Assembly: GCA_963966185.1 (NCBI GenBank)
Contig: CAWZYM010000293.1
Span: 789,001-853,000, forward strand
Direction of reading: 5' to 3'
Length of the DNA: 64,000 nt
From: Rhabditoides inermis
Taxonomy: Eukaryota; Nematoda; Chromadorea; Rhabditida; Rhabditidae
In this document: positions 41,801-54,407 of the stretch, piece by piece
Layout: the number at the start of each line of letters is the position of its first letter
Position numbering within the stretch: position 1 is the first letter of the stretch
The notes under the pieces: generated by a model
Database searches by the model: none
What the model was told of the DNA's origin: nothing
Seen by the model: the letters and a program-made list of their open reading frames with translations, nothing else
Position numbers and translations under genes: made by a program

Positions 41801-44800
41801 TCTCCATCGGCGCGTTCAGATGTTGCATCAGAGCCGACTGCGGGGGCGTGGCTTGGGTGGGCGGGGCCGTCTGCGGCTGTGTTGGCAGGGCGCTGCTCGT
41901 CACAGTGTAGCGCGGCGGGTGCTGTTGTTGCGGCGTCTGAAAACCATTCGGTTATAAAACACCACCAAAAGTACGTTGCAACTCTCCCCGGAAAACACTT
42001 TGTCTACACGATACAAACTAATTCCAGTTTCAGTCAGAGTCAGCGTAACTGAAAAAATCTCTCTCACCAAAAAACACTGTGCCTATAACTCTTTACATAA
42101 TATTGCACATTACAGTATGACGCAATCTCACCCCCCCCCCCCCTACCTGCGGCGCGCTCTCCCCTCCGGGATGGTCGTGCGTGGTGGTGTCTGCCTCGGC
42201 CAGCTCTGCCACCCCACTCCGCTGTTCCCTCTGCTGGGGTGCTGGGGGTGCTGGGGGTGGCTGGTGGACTGCCGTCTCCACTGCCCTCTCCCTCTCCCTC
42301 GGCTGCTCTCTCACCGGCTGCTCCCGGTACTGCTGCTGCTGTTGGCGGGTCAGTTCCAGCTCAGCCATCTACAATATGTCCATTCGTTTCCTCAACATTG
42401 TTCAAAATCGTAGCTGTTAACACCATATCAGTATCGTCGGGATCCTCCCTCACCTCCCCCTCTGCGCTCCTCTTCAGCTCGGCGGCAATCCTGGCCGTCT
42501 CGGCCGTCTCCTCGGCGCTCGGCGGGTGGCTGTCCCGCGACACTCGCCTCTCCCAGCCAGGCTCGTCGAACGGAAGAGACTGCAAAGCAAAGGTTCTGAT
42601 CGTTGTAAAAACAATTACAATCCTTATAGATCATTAAGAATTCAACAAAGAGCCTATCTCTGCTGGAAAGTGGTGTGATGGACCAACGATACTAGCTATG
42701 CTATTAGAGAAAACATTACTCTTCCGTATATACTCTAAAGATGAAACATACAACACACCACTTTGCCACAATCAAAATCACAAATTTCCCAGCACTCACC
42801 TTGGTGTGGTATGTGGCGTACTCGTACCCTGCTCCTGCTCCTCCCCCTCCCGTCTCCGTCTTGTACTCGTCCCTCTTCGCCTCCCTCTGCTGCTGCTGCA
42901 TGGCAGACGGCGGCAGGGGAGAATGGAGCTGATACACCTACACACATCAAAGAAATGATTAATCGGAGTCGTATTTCGGTTAAAAATTTCGGTTTCGGTT
43001 TCGGTTTCGGTTATTTCGGTTAAAAGACAAAGACAACGTAGAGGCGCCAGTGGTTGTTCCCTTTCAACCGTCCAAGGTCACAAGATAAACTATCATTTAG
43101 GCTGCGGATTCACTTTCTTTTACAAACCACACAATCCCCGTTTCAACCAAACACTATAAATGCAGTGTGTCCAAAAATCAACAATTTTCCGTTGGCATCA
43201 TATCCACCAACCAACATCTCTCTCTCTCTCAATCTCTCTCTCTCTCTCTCCTCCTCCCCTCTCTCACCGTTTGCTGTCCGCTCTGGTGGTGATGCTGCTG
43301 CTGGCCGCAGTTCATAGCACCGGGAGACGTCTGCAAGACAGTGATTGTCATACAGTGATGATGGAAATCAGGCTGATAAAACAACACTTCCCTTGACTAA
43401 TTCCAATCAACTAATTCAACAATGTCACAATAAAATTGAATAAAACCATTGAACAATAATAAATATATGGAATCCCCCGCTCACCACACTGCCATGTGTG
43501 GCGGGCATCCTGGCCACCTCCTCGGCCGTCAGCTTGTGCACCGCCATTCGATGCCTCTTCACGTTCTTCCGGCAAGAGTAGCTGCAATGAGATGGTATAT
43601 GTAACATTTACATCCCCCTCTCTTCTAAAGACAATAAACAAAGTTACGAGGCAAGAGAACGAGTATGCATAGGTATCTAGACTACTAGAATGCATCTTTG
43701 GCCCATTCTAGGATGTGGATCGTTTCACGTTTTGAAACTACTAACCAGGTAAATGTTGTATTATTGATATCGGCAGTAAATCAATTGGAATAATTCAACC
43801 GGGTAATTGCGACAAGACAAATATCAAGTATGTTTCTTCCATTCTTGATATCTCCCACTTCTGTAGCTCGATAATATCAGGTCTGTCCAACATCAAACAT
43901 ACGTTTCATGAACATTACATATCGATAAAACCTACACATGTGTAATAATTGGACAAAATCGCACGAATAGTGCAAATCCCCAAGAAACACCAGCGCATCA
44001 CCCCGACTCACGAAGCACTCTGGACACAGAATTGTACCAACAGATTCATCAATACTCTCTGGGCACTGCACACCGGAATCTCTCTACTCTCTACTACCCA
44101 TGCTCCGTGTAGATCAACCCCCTCCCCGACTCACGTCTTGAGGCACTCTGGGCACTGGAATCGGAGGTCGACCTCGTGGGGTGGCGGGGGCGGAGGGCGC
44201 ATCGCCTGCGGGGGGTGCGAGGCGGGCGGGTGGAGAGACTGCTGCTGGTGCTGGTACGAGTACGACAGACGCTCGCTGCAAACAACATTGTTTATTATAT
44301 ATATGTACACTTTGTATACGTTTCATTTAACGTATAAACTTCGATGGAGTTTCACGACGACAATATAGCGAACGAATTATCCACTCAATAGCTCACACAT
44401 TCCGCAATCAACACTCATAACAGCAATACCACCGACAACCAATTCTACGCTTCACCCACAAAACAACTCCCAGTCCCGCTCAATGCAACAATAAAGCGTT
44501 TACATAGAAGTGATCATATTAATGATGACCATCTCACCTGCTCAGTGGCTGTGTGGTGATGATACTTTCGAGTGGGGTGAACTGTCTCTGCTGGACTGGC
44601 TGCTGGGGTTGTCGAGGACTGGTGTGCTCCTGCGGGTGAGATGACGACGGCGGCTGCTGCTGATGCTGAGACAGCATCTGCATCGTCCTGCAACAGTTCT
44701 TTCATGAATCTCTGACAAAGTATTTTACATGCTCGAATTTCAAAAAAATCGACCGAGACACAAAAATCGATAAATCGATAAACGCACCCCTGTTGTCGCC

Positions 44801-46102
44801 ATATCTTCTCCGTCCTCTCGATCGCTTCGTAGTCGATTGTCACCTCGCGCTCGGGACGCTCCTAGAAAAAAATGAGTATAAATGTCATTTCACAAATTAT
44901 ACGTTTCTCAGGAATTACAAAATAGATACCAAACAAAATGTCAGCAATATAACTCGAGTGAATTTCAAACCACAATTTATGCAAAATTCAAGTCATCATG
45001 TTTACCGTGTCAATGTATGCTTCTCAGTCAACACAAACCCTTCGCAAATGGCAAATTGCAATAGCAGATTTCGATATCCAGAACACCCTTCTCTCTCCCT
45101 CCCCCCTCACCTCATCTCCACTCTCGTCCGTCGTCGATCCCAGCCCGTATCCCAGATGGTCGTCCACACTGTAGCAGATCGAAGACGTGCGAGAGCTGGA
45201 CAAGGGAAATTACAATGCAAACTACTCAACTCATTTCACTACTGAATAAAACATGCAAAATAATATGCAAAAAATATCCATAGATCATAGGAGAATTTCA
45301 GTATTGAGAGATTCACGTTGAACTTCTCATATCCCAACAAAAAGACTTCTACTCTCTCCATTATCGGGTGAAACATATAACATATGACTACCCTAACCAA
45401 CTACCCACTGCAAACATCATTTCCTTTCCTGCCTCTCTTGACTTTCGTATAACCACACACTAGCTACTAGCTACAGTATGCTATGCACCCACCCCTCGCT
45501 CTCCTGCTTCCCTCCTCCTCCGCCCTGCTGCATCTTCTGCTGCTGCTGCACGTGACGGGCACGAAGGTGCTCGCCAACGGTGATCTACAACGGTATCTCT
45601 TTCTCTCTCTCTTTCCCTTCCTCCCTTCCTCTCTCTCTCCCTCCCTCCACCCACCCATGGCTTGTTGCTGTTCGGCTGTTCCGAGTAGGCAGTCGGGGTG
45701 GACGGCGCTTGCTGATAGGGAGTCGACGGGGCCGAGTGGTGCACAGGTTCCGACTGCAATAGAGAATGAAATACATATGACAAATTGAATCAATCACACC
45801 TGCCCCGTCTACTACATCCCTTGCAACCTACTTTTAACAGAACAATAGCATTCTACCAATACTAACCAAATACAAAATGCACCCCTTACCTTAGTCTGCA
45901 CCGGCTGCTGCTGCACTCCCTGCCCTCCTCCTGCTCCGATCAGCCCCGGCTTGGCTCCTTCCAGCGCTGCTGCATAGCTCCTGTCCAGGATGTTCCGCTC
46001 CCGCGCACACACCTCCGGCATGCTGCCACTCCACACGGGGGACGGCTTCGGGGCAAGAGGGCTGAATGTGGTATATGAAGAGGGAGAGGAGAGAGCAGAG
46101 AG

Positions 46103-46136
<34 letters not shown>

Positions 46137-46393
46137 GAGCGGAAGACATAGAGAAAGCCATATAGGGAGCAAGAAGGAACAGAGAGTGAACAAGAGAGCG
46201 AGAGCGAGAGAGAGAGAGAGAGAGAGAGAGAACTGACCCCTGCTGCTGTTGCTGGAGCGCCTTGCAGGTGCTCCTGTGTCTCTTGAGGTTGCTGGCGGAG
46301 CAGAGCTGTCTCTGGCAGTCCTCGCACGTGTTGTTCCCGCCTCCCAGAGACACGCCCGAGCGACTCGAGCTCCCACTGCCGCAGCTGCAACCA

Positions 46394-46424
<31 letters not shown>

Positions 46425-46970
46425 ATAGTGTCACAATACTAACCACTACCACCAGCCACCAACACAATCACAACACCGACCGTTTCCGCTTCCTCGGCTT
46501 CTCCTCCTCCCTCACCACCGCGTCCACCATCTCATCCAGGAACGATTCGAGGTCTGTCTGCTCCTCCTCCTCTCCTTCTCCTCCCTCCTGCTCCACTATC
46601 CCCGATGTGGTTATCTCCGGCTTCTGCCCGGGAGAGTGAGCTATCAACTCGGCCAGATCACATGAGAGTCGGCGCACGTTGATTTTGACGAGTCCGGGCG
46701 GACTCTCCTCCCCTCCCTTTTCCTCCTTCCCCTCTTCGTCCTCCTCCTTCATCTCCTCCTCCCTTCTCATCACCGCTCTCGTGCGAGGCCTCTCGACATC
46801 CTCGAATTCCATCACGGTGTGGCTCCGCCTCCTTAGTCTCGGCCCCCTTCTCTCACTGTCGCTTCCGCTCTCATCGGTCGACATGTAGCGCAGACGCCGC
46901 CGCGCCTTTTTCTTGTATCCGTGATAGCGGCGATACTCACTGAAACGACACCATACCAACCACAAGCACG

Positions 46971-47022
<52 letters not shown>

Positions 47023-50000
47023 CAACATGCATGCGACCAGAATCTCTCCCGTACCTCTCCTCTGGCGGTCCGTAGACGGCAATGTACTGCTTGCACGTCG
47101 TCTGGTGGCGTTTCAGACTGCGCTGCGACGACACAGACTTCTTGCAGCACTCACACCTGAAAAACATCATATGTACGTTTCATTGAATAAATTACATGCA
47201 TTCAGCCAAATGATATTTAATTTATCGCCGTTTTTATGTCGCATAATTTCACAATTCAAATGCATGCAACATACGCATCACGCCAACATCATAACTAGGA
47301 CACGAATTCGCAATGCAATACGGTTAATAAAAGCTTCATACACCGACAAACAAAAATGATCAGTTCCTTTGGTTATCAGTATCGAAATAATAGTAGCATG
47401 ATGGAAGACCCATCTGGTAGCACAATAAACACTGATTGTATCCTACCGAATATCCTATCGATAAGCAATTCGAGTGGTTACAATTACTGCAACTCGCACT
47501 GACCTGAAGGCGGTGCCCGAGTTGTTGCTGGATATGCTGGTGCTTCTCCTTCCCTCCTCTTCCTCCCCTTCCCTCTCATCATCCACATCCTCGCGACGAT
47601 CCAGGGATAGAGAGTCGTCCAGCAGGCGAGACGACAGACTGAACACATTGATATTGAAATAAACATGATTCAAGCACTGTCCGCTGGCATCATACAAAGT
47701 AACGCTCTCAGTTTCGGCGGTAGACAGTAGTGTACACATAAACTCTTCAAAACCTCAACCCTCTAGACAAAGCAGTCCCACCTATTGGGATCCATGTCCA
47801 TCTCGCCTCCATCGAGTCCTCCACTCGGTGGCTGGTCGGTGGCGCACGCGTGGAGGGGCACAGGGGCGGGGGCAGGAGGGGCAGCAGAGGGGAGGACGCG
47901 GGGCGCGGGCGGCGCGCGCCACTCACACTGCCCACCCTGACCCTGCTGCTGCTGCTCCGCACTGGCGTACACCACCACTGGCTGCGGGGGCGGCGGGGGC
48001 GGCTGGAATCGTAGCGTACGTTTGTAACCAGTAGCATACCACTAAAGTCAAACTTATTCAGAATCATTAACATGATGCTGTTCTACATCTCTATGACAGG
48101 TAATCAATCAAAAGACGAACGCATCTTACCTGTGTCTGTGGTGCATACACCTCTGCCCCTCCACCGACAGGTGTTCCAGCGGCAGCCGCCCCAGTGAGTC
48201 TCCGCTGCGCCGCCGGACACGACTGCTTGTGGCGCTGCAGGTTGCGCATCGACGACACAGACTGCAACATCAACACGTATTGGAACTCAAGATTGCAAAT
48301 TGAAATGTATATGTTTCACAACCGGCCTATAACGAAACGGAACGTTATGGAGCAATAACTTATGAGGTGGTTCGTGGTTCTCTTCTTCTTTTCCCCGCAG
48401 CGTGCGGTCGGGTCCTCATTTTGTCCCACCGCCGCCGAATGTTCGGTCATCGACAAGAATCCTTCCCGAGTAACCAGTGAGGCGGCGGGAAGTACCCGCA
48501 TGTGGAAGCAGCTATGGCGCGAGGAGATACCAATTGGCATGTAAGCAAAGGAAACCCCGGAGCTCTTCACGTCAAGTATGGTACTCTAATGGTCCAGGAA
48601 TGATTATCGATCAAGTATCGTCTTCTTACCACTAATCTCGTCAGCCTACCTGTCTTTCCCCGGCGTTAGCCTATTATGTATCTAACATCTTAGGCACTAC
48701 TGTGCTTCATATCATTATGATTGTGTTGTCATATTCAGATATAACGATTCCGGATAAACGATTGATTGATTGATTGAATCAACCAACCTCAATAGATATG
48801 TTTCACAACCCGCATATAAAGATAATCAAAGATATGCCAACAATGTCTGAGTGAATTGTGAATATTGTTCATACATAACCAACCAACCTTTCCACAGTCG
48901 GGACACGCAAACGAGGGCAGCTGTCTGGGCTGGGTGCTAATGGAGGCTCCGCCCCCGCCGACTCCGCCCCTCCCGGCCGCCGCCGCCTGAGCCTCCATCG
49001 CCAGACGGTGCTGCTTGGTGGCCGAGAGAATCTGCGAGACGTTCCTGCAACGGAAAGAGGTTATCGATTGACTCTTTCCCAGCACAACCACACCGTACTT
49101 CGCTTTCTTTGATCTTTTCTTTCTGGAAAAAAAATCAATTAACACAAACACAAATATCCTAACAAGTGAGAACAAGGGATAGAATAGAGGAGGTACTGCT
49201 ACTGCTCCTGCTCCCCCTCCCCTGCTCCTCACCTGGCCACCTCCTCCTCGACTCCCTTCGGATCGAGCGGCTCCTTCTTCGCCGCCCGATTCGACGAGCG
49301 ACGGTCGGAGCGCACGCGGGACGCACTCAAGAGAAAACATTATCACTATTCGTGATCTGCGCCAAAGATTTGTGTTATCCAGTAATCCAGTTATCCTAAT
49401 CCATACGATTCGATGCAATACAACAGTAAAACTATTCGGAATAATGGTACTTTTCTAGTATGCTCATCATACGTTTCATAACAGTATGAAGTGCAATGAA
49501 CAACAATTTCAGTCTATGTGTTAGACGTCGAGTGAATAGTGTCATCAAAAACTGAAAGGACCACACTACAAACTCTCTCACATTTTAAGCATTATGAACT
49601 CAATAAATTAACAAACTTCATGTACACTACAAATACACTCACACTCTCGCTTATCATACGTTTCAACACAATACGAAAAGCAATGAACAACGAAGTCGGA
49701 CAATGTCACACCTCTTCCCATTGTCACTAACAGTGTGGAATAAGATACAAGACTAAAATACAACATTACAAAAGAACTCTCACCTGGTGAACCTGATGGG
49801 CGCGGCGTAGTGCGACGAGCCCGCGTCGGCCGTCTTTACAGGGTAGACCTACAACACAACATCGAATGACAGGAAAATATCGAATTCCCAATATTCCCAT
49901 TTCAAATATCACTCTCTCTCTCTCTTTCGAAAGCATAGTTGCATTCGCAGAATGACGGACCGCTACTCCTTCTCCTACCTACTCGTTCGCCCCTCCCCCC

Positions 50001-52634
50001 CATTACCCTCTCTGCTGAGTGAGTAGCAGTTCCTACCATGCGCACACCCCCTTCCCACTATCTTAAAGGAAAGGTGTACGGAATAATAACACGAGGTTGA
50101 CATAATCAATGTTGATATGGTGATTAAATTAAATAAAAAAATAAAAAAAAATCTACTAATTAATATAAAAGTTATATAAAATGAAATAGCATCTTGAAAA
50201 TCAGGCAATCGGCGGTTCCTTCGCGGTGAGGTAACTTGGCACGAGTTTCCAATGGGAATTTAGATACAAGCTTGGTCCCGCCACGGACTTAGAGACTTTT
50301 GTAGAAATCGTTTTGACGTGAGACATCAGCTGGTCATTTCGTTTTTACATTGCGTACCCCTCTCCTTTAACGCACTTGTCTCTGTTGTGGCTGTGGCTGT
50401 CCACTCTGCTGTCCTGTCTGCACCACCACCTGCTGCACGTGTGGCTGCTGACTGCCCGCCTGGCCCTGCTGATGGTGGTGGGACGAGTGCGGCTGCTGCT
50501 GCGGCGCGTCGTACCTGTACAACATGGATTCGATACAAACAGAAAAAAATACGTTTCGTCGTCACCACATAATCGCCCACTGTTTTTATGCCCTAATGTC
50601 CGCAAGGAAACGTGAGAACCACATAATATATAACAACTACACTTTACGTTTCATCTCCAACTGAAAACAGCACCTGCTGGTAGTTCACTAATACCGATTT
50701 TATGGCAAATGCGCAAATGTCCACGACTGATCAGCCAAGATTGATCGATACTTGGATTAAATCCAAAACCTCTACGTTTCACCACTATCACAAATCGAAT
50801 ATGTATATATGATGAATGCACCCACCTCCGCTCCTGCACAATCACATGCGGCTGCTGCTGCTGCTGTGGCTGCTGCTGTACTGGCTGACTAGGCGGGGGA
50901 GGGGGAGGAGGGGCATAGTCGCCCTGCTCCACAGCCGGCTTGAACTCGTCGTACCCAGAGTCGTCGTAGATGCCCCGGTCTGCAATCGGGGTGTATAGAT
51001 ATAGAATATTCCGGCATTTAGAAAGTAATTTAATACCACCCACTGATGATATGGAGGTATGTGGTATTTCCCCGGTATATCAGCCATCTCGAATCTAGCT
51101 CTCTCTGTCTCTCTTTCTCTTCCCACCGACAGCCGATAATTCGCGCATTCGCGTACCAAGAAATGGGAAATACGGATACCCTATAAGCCGGCGCTCAGTC
51201 GACTCATCGGGTACGAGTAATGATCATCATTTTAGATTGGAGTATTGGAGACTATATTTAGCCTGAGCGACAATATTCGATCTTACTGCTTACTCATTTG
51301 CTCGAATACGGTGCTCTCACCTTCGTCCTTCGTTTTGCACATCATTACCGCTGACTATCCTTCATTTGTCTGATGCACGCCGAAAACGCGCGACATATTT
51401 CGAAAATGGAAACTACACGACTACACCGAAACATCCATGTTCTCATGTTAAACAACAACTACGTTTCAACAACTAATAACGATGCAAACAGCGAAAGAAC
51501 AATAATGAGATACAATCGCAAGCTAATAAGTAAACAAGTACCGTAATCGACTCACTGTAGTCATGACCGTATCCGGGCATCGAATGGAGCGGCTCCAGCG
51601 ACGCGTACTCTTGCTTGTCGTAGTAGCCTACAAAGAATGTCGTGTTTACTTCATAATACTTTATAACACCAAGTCAGTGGCATTCACTGCACAAGGCACA
51701 ACAATAGGGCTCTGCGAATCCTCTCATTCCCTCCTCTGTCTTCTGTCATTCCGCTTCGCCACACGCAAAAATCAAAGGCGCATTCAGCGAATTTTTTTCT
51801 ATTTCTATTAATCGCATCGACACATGAACAACTACTATTTTATAGCTCTCGGCTACATTCCCCTTATATATTTCATTTCCTTCCCACACACACACAGAGG
51901 AAACGATTCGACGCGAATATGCAATAACAAATCCGCCCCAGTAAACAAAGAGTGGCTATCGAAACTAGTCAGCCAAGCCGTATGTTGTATGTTCACTATC
52001 TCTATCACTCCCTCTCCCTCTCTCTCTACTCCAATTCCATGCATGCCAGACTACAATTCGAGAGAAAGAACCGAAAAAAAAACACATCCTCTCCCTCTCT
52101 TCTTTCCCTTGGTACTTCCTCCGAGGCAGAGAAATATATAAATCCAATTCGAGAGAAGGGGCGAGTGAGAGAGAGAGGAGGGGAGAGAGATTCACACTTG
52201 TTCGCATCACACCCCCACACGCTCCAATCTCCAGAATCCCCCCCCCCCAGCCCCCCACAAAGCCTGCCAGAATCCCTATCCACTCATCACACATCTATAC
52301 AGATTCAATATATATACAAAATAAACAAGTAAACAAACTAACAAACAAATAACTAACAACTCACCCATATCCAAGTGCGCGCCGCGCGTCGGCTCCATCA
52401 ACGCCGTCGAAAGTGACATGTGGTCCTGAAATACAATCAATAAATCAATAACCAAATACTCAATGAATACATTTCAGATTCTACGTACGTGTAATGATCA
52501 TGTTTGCGATTCAAAATAGCGAATAAACATTAATCGATAACTAATCAATAAATCAATACCTCTTCGTCGTCGCCGCCTCCTCCGGGTCCGTAGAGGTCGT
52601 CTCTGATAGACACCACACGCGACACACCCTCCAT
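36567..52634 (-). CDS. Large multi-zinc-finger protein with C-terminal BTB/POZ domain
   Basis: About 39 minus-strand exons, joined mostly by phase and composition, give about 1,690 residues. Start: ATG at 52634, five bases after an acceptor TTTAG. Order: acidic/Tyr-rich N-terminus; Q- and P-rich exons (50820-50990, 50370-50510); six scattered fingers: CPDCGK|SVSSMRNLQRHKQSC (48890 and 48250), CECCKKSVSSQRSLKRHQTTC-type (47150), CEDCQ..LKRHRSTC (46340), CPECLKT|..KRHRMAVH (44140 and 43580), CKACGR|..LRRHRRTC (41480 and 41370), CQ|ACGK..LERHKRESC (38720 and 37985); an acidic exon (46480-46940); then BTB from 37690 to about 36900 (VIHVGAAKFKVHKACLCRASPF) and a C-terminal helical end (GTFL). Five fingers are C2HC, one C2H2. 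In four, an intron splits the finger after its Cys pair. It is probably a nuclear DNA- or RNA-binding regulator. Exon 41190-41265 is doubtful. Confidence 0.75.
37630..37698 (-). other. BTB first exon with ATG one base after its acceptor
   Basis: This exon of the zinc-finger/BTB gene begins with C then ATG GAG TCT directly after CTCTTCCAG. The frame is continuous with the upstream finger exon (SM in the fusion reading). The ATG-at-acceptor arrangement matches the start codons of other genes in the window, so a separately trans-spliced BTB-only product (about 160 residues) is possible. Confidence 0.4.
38380..38580 (-). other. Candidate alternative terminal exon of the zinc-finger gene
   Basis: An in-frame 67-codon exon (Pro/Tyr-rich: PMAPRPPEPRPLPP, DFMYGYQMERQ, ending TVYFL and TAG) follows a strong acceptor CTTTCAG. 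It sits between the exon ending ..KHLCQ and the next finger exon, and phase 0 fits. Its use would end the protein before the sixth finger and the BTB domain. No phase-0 donor is seen inside it, so it is not a simple cassette exon. Confidence 0.45.
39352..39415 (-). repeat. Intronic segmental duplicate A
   Basis: The stretch TACGTTTCACACACATTTCA followed by ATCACAGGCAGAAAGAAAACC recurs nearly identically at 40930-40995, on the other side of the 68-bp array. Confidence 0.75.
39600..40690 (-). repeat. 68-bp minisatellite, about 16 near-identical copies
   Basis: The unit starts CACATGACAGTCTGTCTCTG and continues as pyrimidine-rich CCCCTCCCCTCATCCC. Copies begin at 39603, 39671, 39739 and every 68 bp to 40623, with no differences that I could see in the array interior. 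It lies in an intron of the zinc-finger gene and is flanked by duplicated segments. The high identity suggests recent expansion. Confidence 0.95.
40930..40995 (-). repeat. Intronic segmental duplicate A'
   Basis: Second copy of the 39352-39415 segment. A further nearby pair, 40810-40920 and 41045-41155, shares CGTTCCTA(A/G)GCTTGGCAGA and the following pyrimidine stretch, so this intron grew by several local duplications. Confidence 0.7.
42975..43020 (-). repeat. (TTTCGG)n short repeat
   Basis: Five or six copies of TTTCGG with one interruption, in an intron of the zinc-finger gene. It differs from the nematode telomere repeat TTAGGC. Confidence 0.75.
43990..44085 (-). other. Two degenerate copies of a zinc-finger half-exon
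   Basis: The genuine exon (44132 upward) ends ..CAGTGCCCAGAGTGCCTCAA with GAC before GTGAGTCGGGG. Just downstream in the intron, 43999-44035 reads CTGTGTCCAGAGTGCTTC|GTGAGTCGGGG on the minus strand, keeping CPEC and a donor. A second fragment near 44055-44080 keeps CAGTGCCCAGAG. They look like tandem duplicates of the Cys-pair exon in decay, or possible alternative exons. Confidence 0.45.
46078..46231 (-). repeat. (GA)n/(GAAA)n microsatellite in zinc-finger gene intron
   Basis: Two GA-rich tracts (46078-46132 and 46196-46231) flank a short unique piece in the intron between exons 46232-46388 and 45888-46060. On the sense (minus) strand they are CT-rich. Confidence 0.85.
46971..47020 (-). repeat. 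(AAC)n trinucleotide repeat in intron
   Basis: About 15 AAC units with a few changes, between the acidic exon and the second-finger exon. On the sense strand it is (GTT)n. Confidence 0.9.
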
Positions 52635-54359
52635 GATTACTAAATGATTCAAATCAAATGATATTACAATTAATCGATACTTACATTTCAATACAGCATT
52701 AAGTTCAATTATCAAACGTTGCGTACCAACACACTACACTCAATGGTACAACGTATTTTCAGTCGGCACGCTCCCCGTAAATAACATCATTTGCAATCAT
52801 CCAATTTACAACTAGTCTCACCTGTGACACACTAGACGGCGATGGCAAATGTAAAAAGGGAAGAAAGGCGACGTGACTATGCGGTGTCTCTCACTCCTCT
52901 CCTCTCCTCTTCTCACCACGACATCTGAAAACATACGTACATAACATAGTGAGATTGTGAGTAACGCAAAAGGAGGGAAAGAAAGAATACGCGACGCCAG
53001 GCAAGACACACAAACAGACAAGACGCAGACATAATAAGAAATATGGGATACGAAATGGGGGGAATCAGAAAGGTAATCGAGAGGAAAATAGCAACGCAAA
53101 CGACACATATAGAAATACACACGGGAAGTTCTCTTTTTCTCTAATTCTCCACATCTTCCACTCTCTCCTCTAGCACATACCTAGCAACGCGGGGCTATAT
53201 TTCCATACATCGAGAGAGAGAGAGGGGGGGGGGAGAGCTCGTTCGCTCTCGCTACACTGAATATGTAGAAACGAGGAACGAGGCTCAAGAGAGCGCGTGA
53301 AGAGAGAGTCTTCTTTCTCAATAAGCATAAACATGGATATAGCATGGAGAGAGGAAGGGGAGAGACGGATAGCACGCGTCCCCCCTACTGCAAATGACGC
53401 GTCACATAGTCGCATTCCCCCTCTTTCCTTGGTCTCTATTTCTTTTGCGCTCTCTCCTCTCGCTCGCTTCATCCCCCCTCTTCTCGTCCTGCTTTCAACA
53501 TGACAAGTATGATGTACATACCCCGAGCCTAACGAACATTCGACCCACACTATACTAGTTATTAAAAACGCGCTCCGCAACCGCTAATCATCGCTATATT
53601 ATTCATAATGTGCCGCTCTCAAATTGTATGCCTACAATGGTGAGAAATCAGAATCTCGCAAATCCACTGCGGCAAGGCTTTTGCAAATCTCACTTCTTAT
53701 GTGAGATATGTGAGTGAGAGATTAGCGATGGTAAATGACGTCCATGCGTAATATGCATACACACATACAAGCGGAAGAAAGCAAGGAAGACACGAACGGA
53801 GATAAGGAGAATCTCTAACGCTAACGACTAATAGGAACCAGACGTTGTATGTTATCACAACAACGGAGATGCACGGTGTGAAAATGCTACAAGAAGCAAA
53901 CACGATACGATAGGAAAATACCTAGCAAAGTGACTACAATGGAAAATAGATAAGCAATACAACATCGATCTTCCTTATCAACAATCATACTTTCATAATA
54001 TTCCAAACAAATTGAGAAACCTCCGTCGAGAGTGCATTCCACGAACAGTCAGCAAAATGAAAATGAAAAGAAAACCACAAAGTTTCGTATTTCATTTCCG
54101 TTTTCCATACGCACCATGGTCCATGGTGCTCGTTTGCAAAACGTCACAATAATTCATCTCCCAACATCCCTATAAAAAGCTACTGCATTTCCTTGTGTCG
54201 TTTCCCGTCCCCGTTTACTTTAGAGCGCCGGCGGCCGGAACATGTCAGTCAAAAGAGAACGAGGCATGGGCATGCCAGAATCAGACCCACTCTCCACTCC
54301 TTCTCTTTCTCCCCTCGCTTCAATCCCCCCTCCACTTGGAATCCACAACACTCGACGAC

Positions 54360-54407
54360 ACACCGACAATCAGCAACACAGCGAGCTGTGTTGCTGATTG
54401 TCGGTGT
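54360..54407. repeat. Perfect 22-bp inverted repeat with 4-base loop
   Basis: Left arm 54360-54381 begins ACACCGACAATCAGCAACAC. Loop CGAG is at 54382-54385. The right arm 54386-54407 is the exact reverse complement. The repeat lies upstream of the zinc-finger gene. The loop is too small and the stem too short for a typical miRNA precursor. Confidence 0.9.

Larger units (their letters stand above)
39362..51468 (+). promoter_or_regulatory. Ten intronic TACGTTTCA motifs in the zinc-finger/BTB gene
   Basis: Exact + strand copies start at 39362, 40940, 43900, 44317, 47174, 49470, 49657, 50645, 50773 and 51460. All lie in introns and all are antisense to the host gene. Near-matches with one change (TACGTTTCC/G/T) occur at 37752, 44899 and 50550. 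The copies at 39362 and 40940 belong to one duplicated segment. The entry spans the cluster only. Confidence 0.45.

Noticed and set aside
42093..42368. Separate small Q-rich minus-strand gene starting MAELELTRQ
   Set aside because: Its ATG follows an acceptor, but phase and composition match the neighbouring Q/P-rich exons and no stop or poly(A) site ends it; an exon is simpler. A second internal start cannot be excluded.
46468..47082. Separate 200-residue acidic minus-strand gene
   Set aside because: The central part is an in-frame exon of the zinc-finger gene with acceptor and donor; the N-terminal poly-Cys part is a shadow of the AAC repeat.
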